DNA from: Anaeromyces robustus
Lineage: Eukaryota > Neocallimastigomycota > Neocallimastigomycetes > Neocallimastigales > Neocallimastigaceae
Direction: 5' to 3'
DNA: 64,000 bases
Assembly (NCBI GenBank): GCA_002104895.1
Contig: MCFG01000025.1
Location: forward strand, 47,501 to 111,500
The first letter of the stretch is position 1. Every line of letters begins with the position of its first letter. Both the position numbers and the translations under genes were made by a program. Shown piece by piece: positions 60,002 through 64,000 of the stretch. The notes under the pieces are model-generated. The model was not told the origin of the DNA. It did no database searches and saw only the letters and a program-made list of their open reading frames with translations.

Positions 60002-61225
60002 TCAAAAATATTTTTTTAAAAGATGACTATAATCATATATTCTTTTTCTACTAATATTTATATCAAAAGTAATATCATCATGAATTAATTCACTATCTAT
60101 ATCATAATTAATACATTCCTTCATACATTGTTTAAATAATGAAGGAATATTATCATCTTTATATAATGAATTTCTAGTATGTAATTTACCTTTTTTATTT
60201 GGAATTATTGAATATGAAGAGTAGTCATAATATTCAGATACACATTTTAAGAATTTATTTAAAAAGTTGATAGTAATAGTATTGTTAAGTTGACCATGCT
60301 CTTGAATACTATTAAGAAGTTCTTGAAAGACATTAATATCGACATTATTCCATAATTCTATTGGAAATTGTTTACCATCTTTAATTTGTGACATTTTATT
60401 ATTCCAAAGAGTATTACAAAATTCATACAACATTATACGTTTATTAATGAATTTGTCATCTCCACAATCGTATGGTATGTAATGCATTAATTCTAATTTT
60501 TTATCTGGATAATTTCTAAGATATATACTAATTTTTGATACAGCATAATCAATATCATGATCTGTACCAGTAGTAAAACGTTTAATATTTTTATGAATAT
60601 GATTATTTCTCCATATTATTCCTAATTCTTCAACACAATCAATCATATTTTCTGGAACAGTATTAGAAGTTGCAAGTTCTCTTGTTTGCTTTATAAATTT
60701 AAAATTCATATTTGGAATAATAGCATGACTATAAAGGATATCACTATGATAATATTTGATAAAATTAAGAAAACTATCTAACCATGACCATACATTATCA
60801 TTAATTCTACAATTGAGTTTAAATAAATCTCCTAAACGCTCAATCATTTCAACACATTGTTCTATGTTAATATAATCTAAACTACTATCATTTTTCCATA
60901 TTGTTTTTTCAATAAGTAAAGAATCTTCATAAGTAGGAACTGGTTTGTATAATTGGGAAATAAAATTGTAAGCTTGCTTTACATAATCTTTATCGTTTTT
61001 ACCAAATTTTGGAAGATAAACATCAGAGAGTTTATAATATTGAGTGCCATTCCATACTATTGGATATTTTAATAAAATATTTCTCATTGGCAAAATAAAA
61101 TTATCATAATAACATGTGGGATTAAAGAATTTATTTACATTAGGGATTGATTGAAGACCTCTAGCTAATGAATATCTATTTCCAATATTATTTTTACATA
61201 CAAATTGAATAAGGATTTCATACAT
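60002..61225 (-). CDS. Middle segment of the NO VEIN/sacsin-like ATPase protein
   Basis: 407 residues without a domain I can name; helical in character and rich in Asn, Ile, Lys and Tyr (for example NLSYYLGENNELTIYYL-like composition continues into the next segment). It is in the same frame as the ATPase segment upstream (61235-62317), from which a TGA and three sense codons separate it, and as the DUF3883 segment downstream, from which a TGA separates it. Its position between ATPase and DUF3883 matches the long variable linker of NO VEIN-like proteins. The ATG at 61225 may be only an internal Met. Confidence 0.6.
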   Translation of the reverse strand: MYEILIQFVCKNNIGNRYSLARGLQSIPNVNKFFNPTCYYDNFILPMRNILLKYPIVWNGTQYYKLSDVYLPKFGKNDKDYVKQAYNFISQLYKPVPTYEDSLLIEKTIWKNDSSLDYINIEQCVEMIERLGDLFKLNCRINDNVWSWLDSFLNFIKYYHSDILYSHAIIPNMNFKFIKQTRELATSNTVPENMIDCVEELGIIWRNNHIHKNIKRFTTGTDHDIDYAVSKISIYLRNYPDKKLELMHYIPYDCGDDKFINKRIMLYEFCNTLWNNKMSQIKDGKQFPIELWNNVDINVFQELLNSIQEHGQLNNTITINFLNKFLKCVSEYYDYSSYSIIPNKKGKLHTRNSLYKDDNIPSLFKQCMKECINYDIDSELIHDDITFDINISRKRIYDYSHLLKKYF

Positions 61226-61234
61226 ATTATGAGA

Positions 61235-62317
61235 TCAATCAAGAATCATTTTATTAATACCAGGATTAGATATCTTTTTAGTTTTTTCATCAATCCTTTC
61301 ACCATCAAAAAGAATAGATTGTCTTTCGGAATCTGGTTCAAAATCTGGACTATTAATAATAAATGGAAATTCATGAGCTTCAGAACCTACTAAAGGAAGA
61401 GAACAAAAGAGGCATGGTGAAGAAGTATCAACATAAATATTGTTATTTTCATCCAACTCTACTGCACAACATATTCTTAAATTTCTATCAACACCAAATT
61501 TCTCAGTTAAATCTTGATTGTATTCATTAACTTTGGTGTATATAAATGTCTTCTTAGAATTTACGCCATTATTATTCATGAAAAGAGTTAATTTTCTGCA
61601 TTCACTATCGTTAAATATTAATTCTTTACCACGCTCAATACTAAATTCTTTTCCATCATCAATTAATTTTATGCTGCTGATTTCAGGACAATTTAACATT
61701 ACAATTGCAATGTTTTCTTTGAAATTTTGAATACCTAATTTTCCAGCTTCATTATTTCTTTTGGTAGTAGCAATATACTTATAACTTGTCCATCCAAAAG
61801 TTTTTTCATAAGTTTTAAAACTTTCTTCAGTTCTTTTTAATCCATCTAAAAGTTCTTGTCCTTCTCCTTCACGATACATAGTTAAAGAAAATCCCTTGAG
61901 TTTATTCTTTATATAAATATCACTTTTTATTTCAACATTTTTAGATAGTGTATGAGTAGTTAAAAATCCAGTACCAAATCTTCCAGTACTTTCACTATCA
62001 TTCCTTTTACCAGAACTATATTTGTACATTAATGCTGTTAATGATTTAACATTAAAAGGAGATCCATCATGTTTAATAGTATATGTATTATTTTCCTTGA
62101 TTATTACAATATTTACACTTTCTCTATCTTTCTCATTTGCAATACTATCTTTGGCGTTTTGAACTAATTCCCAAGGCCAACGTTTACAATCAACTTCTTC
62201 TGGATTATCCAATTGTCTTAATCTATTTTGAGTATTAGCGAGATAGACATTTCCGAAAATTTCCAATCTTGATTCCTCAAAGATATTTTGATCACTATTT
62301 TCTTCGAAGCTTAACAT
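61235..62317 (-). CDS. HSP90-like (GHKL) ATPase segment, NO VEIN/sacsin type
   Basis: 360 residues forming the N-terminal ATPase of a sacsin/NO VEIN-like protein. The N-box is WPWELVQNAKDS (about residues 47-58), the ATP-binding DG motif TIKHDGSPFN, and the lid with GRFGTGFLTTHTL, all present. Such domains bind ATP in a Bergerat fold and act in chaperone-like or conformational switching roles. The start ATG at 62317 sits just before the conserved part. The frame ends at a TGA (61237-61235) and continues open after it through two more segments to 58313. No intron over 4 kb, unlike the PAK, DOCK and carboxylase genes nearby. Either one recently interrupted gene or a gene read past TGA; see findings. 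Confidence 0.8.
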   Translation of the reverse strand: MLSFEENSDQNIFEESRLEIFGNVYLANTQNRLRQLDNPEEVDCKRWPWELVQNAKDSIANEKDRESVNIVIIKENNTYTIKHDGSPFNVKSLTALMYKYSSGKRNDSESTGRFGTGFLTTHTLSKNVEIKSDIYIKNKLKGFSLTMYREGEGQELLDGLKRTEESFKTYEKTFGWTSYKYIATTKRNNEAGKLGIQNFKENIAIVMLNCPEISSIKLIDDGKEFSIERGKELIFNDSECRKLTLFMNNNGVNSKKTFIYTKVNEYNQDLTEKFGVDRNLRICCAVELDENNNIYVDTSSPCLFCSLPLVGSEAHEFPFIINSPDFEPDSERQSILFDGERIDEKTKKISNPGINKMILD

Positions 62318-63426
62318 TTTTTATATTATTATTTTTTACTGAAAACTAAAAATGTTTTGTATAATTTTCTTTCCTATTTATATTTTTACTTTGGACACTA
62401 TAGTTAAAAGATAATAACAAAATAAATAAATATTATTATTTATAATATATTAATAATATATATATAATATAAACTAATATATGTAATTATATTTCAAACA
62501 AACTGGACATAATTTCAAACTAAATTAAATTAAATTAAATCTTGAAGGTCTTAAAAGGATATATTAAACCATGTTATATCTGAACCAAAATTTTAATATG
62601 ATATTAATATCATTATTTAATTATACCATTTATATACTTCCCTTTTCTTTTATTAAAGCTATTAGTGTTGATAAATATTTAAAAGAAATCGAAAACTATT
62701 GTAAAAACTAAAATAGACCAGATCTATGACAAAAATATTTAATTATTATTATATTTTATTTTATGAATTTTTATCATTAATTTAATGTATTTTCACATGA
62801 ATTCTTTATGACTTGTTTAGAAATAAAATAATTTAAGAAATAATAATTAATAAAAATAAATAATAAATAATAATGTTAATTATTATATATTAAATTCAAT
62901 ATAAAAATAAATATTTTATATATAAAACAAAATAAAAAAAAAAAAGATATTTTATTTATTTATTTATTTCAACATAAAAGAAAGGAAAACAGAAAGTATT
63001 ATTTTTAAACAAAGTAAAGAAGAAAAAAAAGAAAGTTGGGAAAGAAAAAAAAAATAAAAAATAATAAGGAATAATTTTAAGGAAAAAAAAAAAAAAGTAT
63101 GTATATATTAATATTTGAGTTATAAATGAAATGTAATTTTTTTAAAAAAAAATAAAATGAAATGAAATGATAAAAAGGTTTTATAAATACTTATTAATAA
63201 AAATCATTTTTGTTATTACTAATTTATTTGGATATATTAACATATATATACAAATTTATCATTATTTATTTTAAAAGTTAATTGATAATTATATATATAT
63301 ATTAAATAATATAAATATACATATATATATTATTTTTCCTATTTGTTATTATCTATATAAATTATTTTCATACTAAATATAAAACATAAATTAGAATAAA
63401 TATATATTATATTAAAATTAATAAAT
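62318..63426. other. Divergent spacer between the ATPase gene and MOB4
   Basis: The two genes are transcribed away from each other, so both promoters lie here. A coding-like relic is present at about 62640-62750. TATATATA stretches at 63240-63330 lie 100-190 bases before the MOB4 start, too common in this DNA to call. Confidence 0.5.
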
Positions 63427-63495
63427 ATGACTGAAGTAGAAGAAAATAATACAAATACTAAAAGTGAAGAAAATAATTCACCTACATCTACTGAA

Positions 63496-63531
<36 letters not shown>

Positions 63532-64000
63532 GAAAAAGTTATACGAAGAAATAGACCAGGAACAAAAGCAGAAGTATATTTTATATATAAATATATATTT
63601 CAATTTTTTTATTTTAAAAAAAAAATAATATATATATTGATTAACTATCTTATTATTTTATAAATATACATTTAATTATAATTATTTATAATAAAATTCT
63701 CTTATATATATTATATCTTATTATTATCAAAATAAAAATAATCAAAATCTTTTTATTGTTATTATTATTATTTTTAAAATTATCATATATATATATTATT
63801 TTTATTATTATATTTTTTTTAAATAAATATATATAAAATAAAATACAAAACATGTATATATATATATAATTTATTTTAACTATAACAAAAAAAATCATTC
63901 ATTAAAAAGCAATGGGGAAATTGGCCAGAACTTTCCTTTGAAAATATGAATTCAACATGTGCAGTTCAACAATATATTCAATTATTAATTAAACGTAATC
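63427..64000 (+). CDS. MOB4: MOB4/phocein, STRIPAK subunit, 3' partial
   Basis: Exon 1, 63427-63573, encodes an Asn/Ser/Glu-rich start with an Asn run, then VIRRNRPGTKAE. After an intron with a GTATAT donor, exon 2 begins at 63910 after AAAAAG and reads QWGNWPELSFENMNSTCAVQ and QYIQLLIKRN up to the window edge. The RRNRPGTKA block plus WP...D/NST.AVQQYIQ is the characteristic N-terminus of MOB4/phocein rather than of Mob1. MOB4 is a core part of the STRIPAK phosphatase-kinase complex at the cell cortex and nuclear envelope. The first 35 or so residues are a lineage-specific extension. The zinc-binding core lies beyond the window. Confidence 0.88.

Noticed and set aside
58313-62317. Spliced gene with introns removing the two TGA codons
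   Set aside because: No GTAAGT-type donor in suitable phase near either TGA; the introns seen elsewhere here are about 100 bases or longer. Cannot be fully excluded for the TGA at 60004-60002.

Overview
Organism. The window is a eukaryotic nuclear contig with extremely AT-rich intergenic DNA. The exons keep a higher GC content, and introns of about 100-660 bases have GTAAGT/GTAAAT-like donors and TAG/AAG acceptors. Proteins carry Asn-rich and charged low-complexity tracts. Up to 8 kb of non-coding DNA separates genes, and there are intronless genes of bacterial type plus a broken piece of a bacterial operon. Together these point to an anaerobic gut fungus (Neocallimastigomycota). This is inference; a dictyostelid-like protist is the main alternative, but the long gene deserts and the gut-type bacterial genes argue against it.

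Layout. 154-4420 (+): a PAK/Cla4 kinase with 14 visible exons, its 5' end outside the window. 4421-12369: gene-poor DNA holding a decayed gene of unknown family (about 6.9-8.6 kb) and a GC-rich, tRNA-headed SINE-like element (about 8.97-9.51 kb, minus). 12370-13326 (+): an intronless nitronate monooxygenase-like enzyme. 14540-23181 (-): a four-exon DOCK-family guanine nucleotide exchange factor of about 2474 residues. 26735-28413 (+): four consecutive bacterial genes in operon spacing, with ribosome-binding-site-like sequences still in place; only the GrpB gene looks whole. 30.05-32.5 kb and 37.15-38.0 kb (-): several broken copies of one secreted, Cys-repeat, acidic-tailed protein. 35019-35930 (+): an intronless NmrA-like NAD(P)-binding oxidoreductase. 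38.0-46.2 kb: desert with simple repeats and a recurring short GC-containing motif. 46199-54223 (+): a complete multi-domain acetyl-CoA carboxylase of 2365 residues in four exons, the first only 10 bases long. 56.06-56.82 kb: a retroelement relic. 58313-62317 (-): an intronless frame encoding an HSP90-like ATPase (NO VEIN/sacsin type) with a C-terminal DUF3883 nuclease-like domain, cut only by two in-frame TGA codons. 63427-64000 (+): the start of MOB4/phocein, running off the window.

How the genes fit together. The PAK kinase (effector), the DOCK protein (activator of Rac/Cdc42 GTPases) and MOB4 (STRIPAK subunit) all serve cell-polarity and cytoskeletal signalling. They are separate transcription units and nothing shows co-regulation. 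Acetyl-CoA carboxylase supplies malonyl-CoA in the cytosol. The nitronate monooxygenase, the NmrA-like enzyme and the GrpB cluster look like bacterial acquisitions of different ages: the first two are adapted to the host's base composition, the last is fresh and mostly broken.

Best candidates for something new. First, the ATPase-DUF3883 frame, about 1335 codons open apart from two TGA codons, while all five complete host genes here end in TAA. Second, the bacterial operon fragment with retained translation signals. Third, the fossil family of secreted Cys-repeat proteins. Fourth, the tRNA-headed SINE-like element. Exon borders were read by eye from splice sites and phase; no searches were run.
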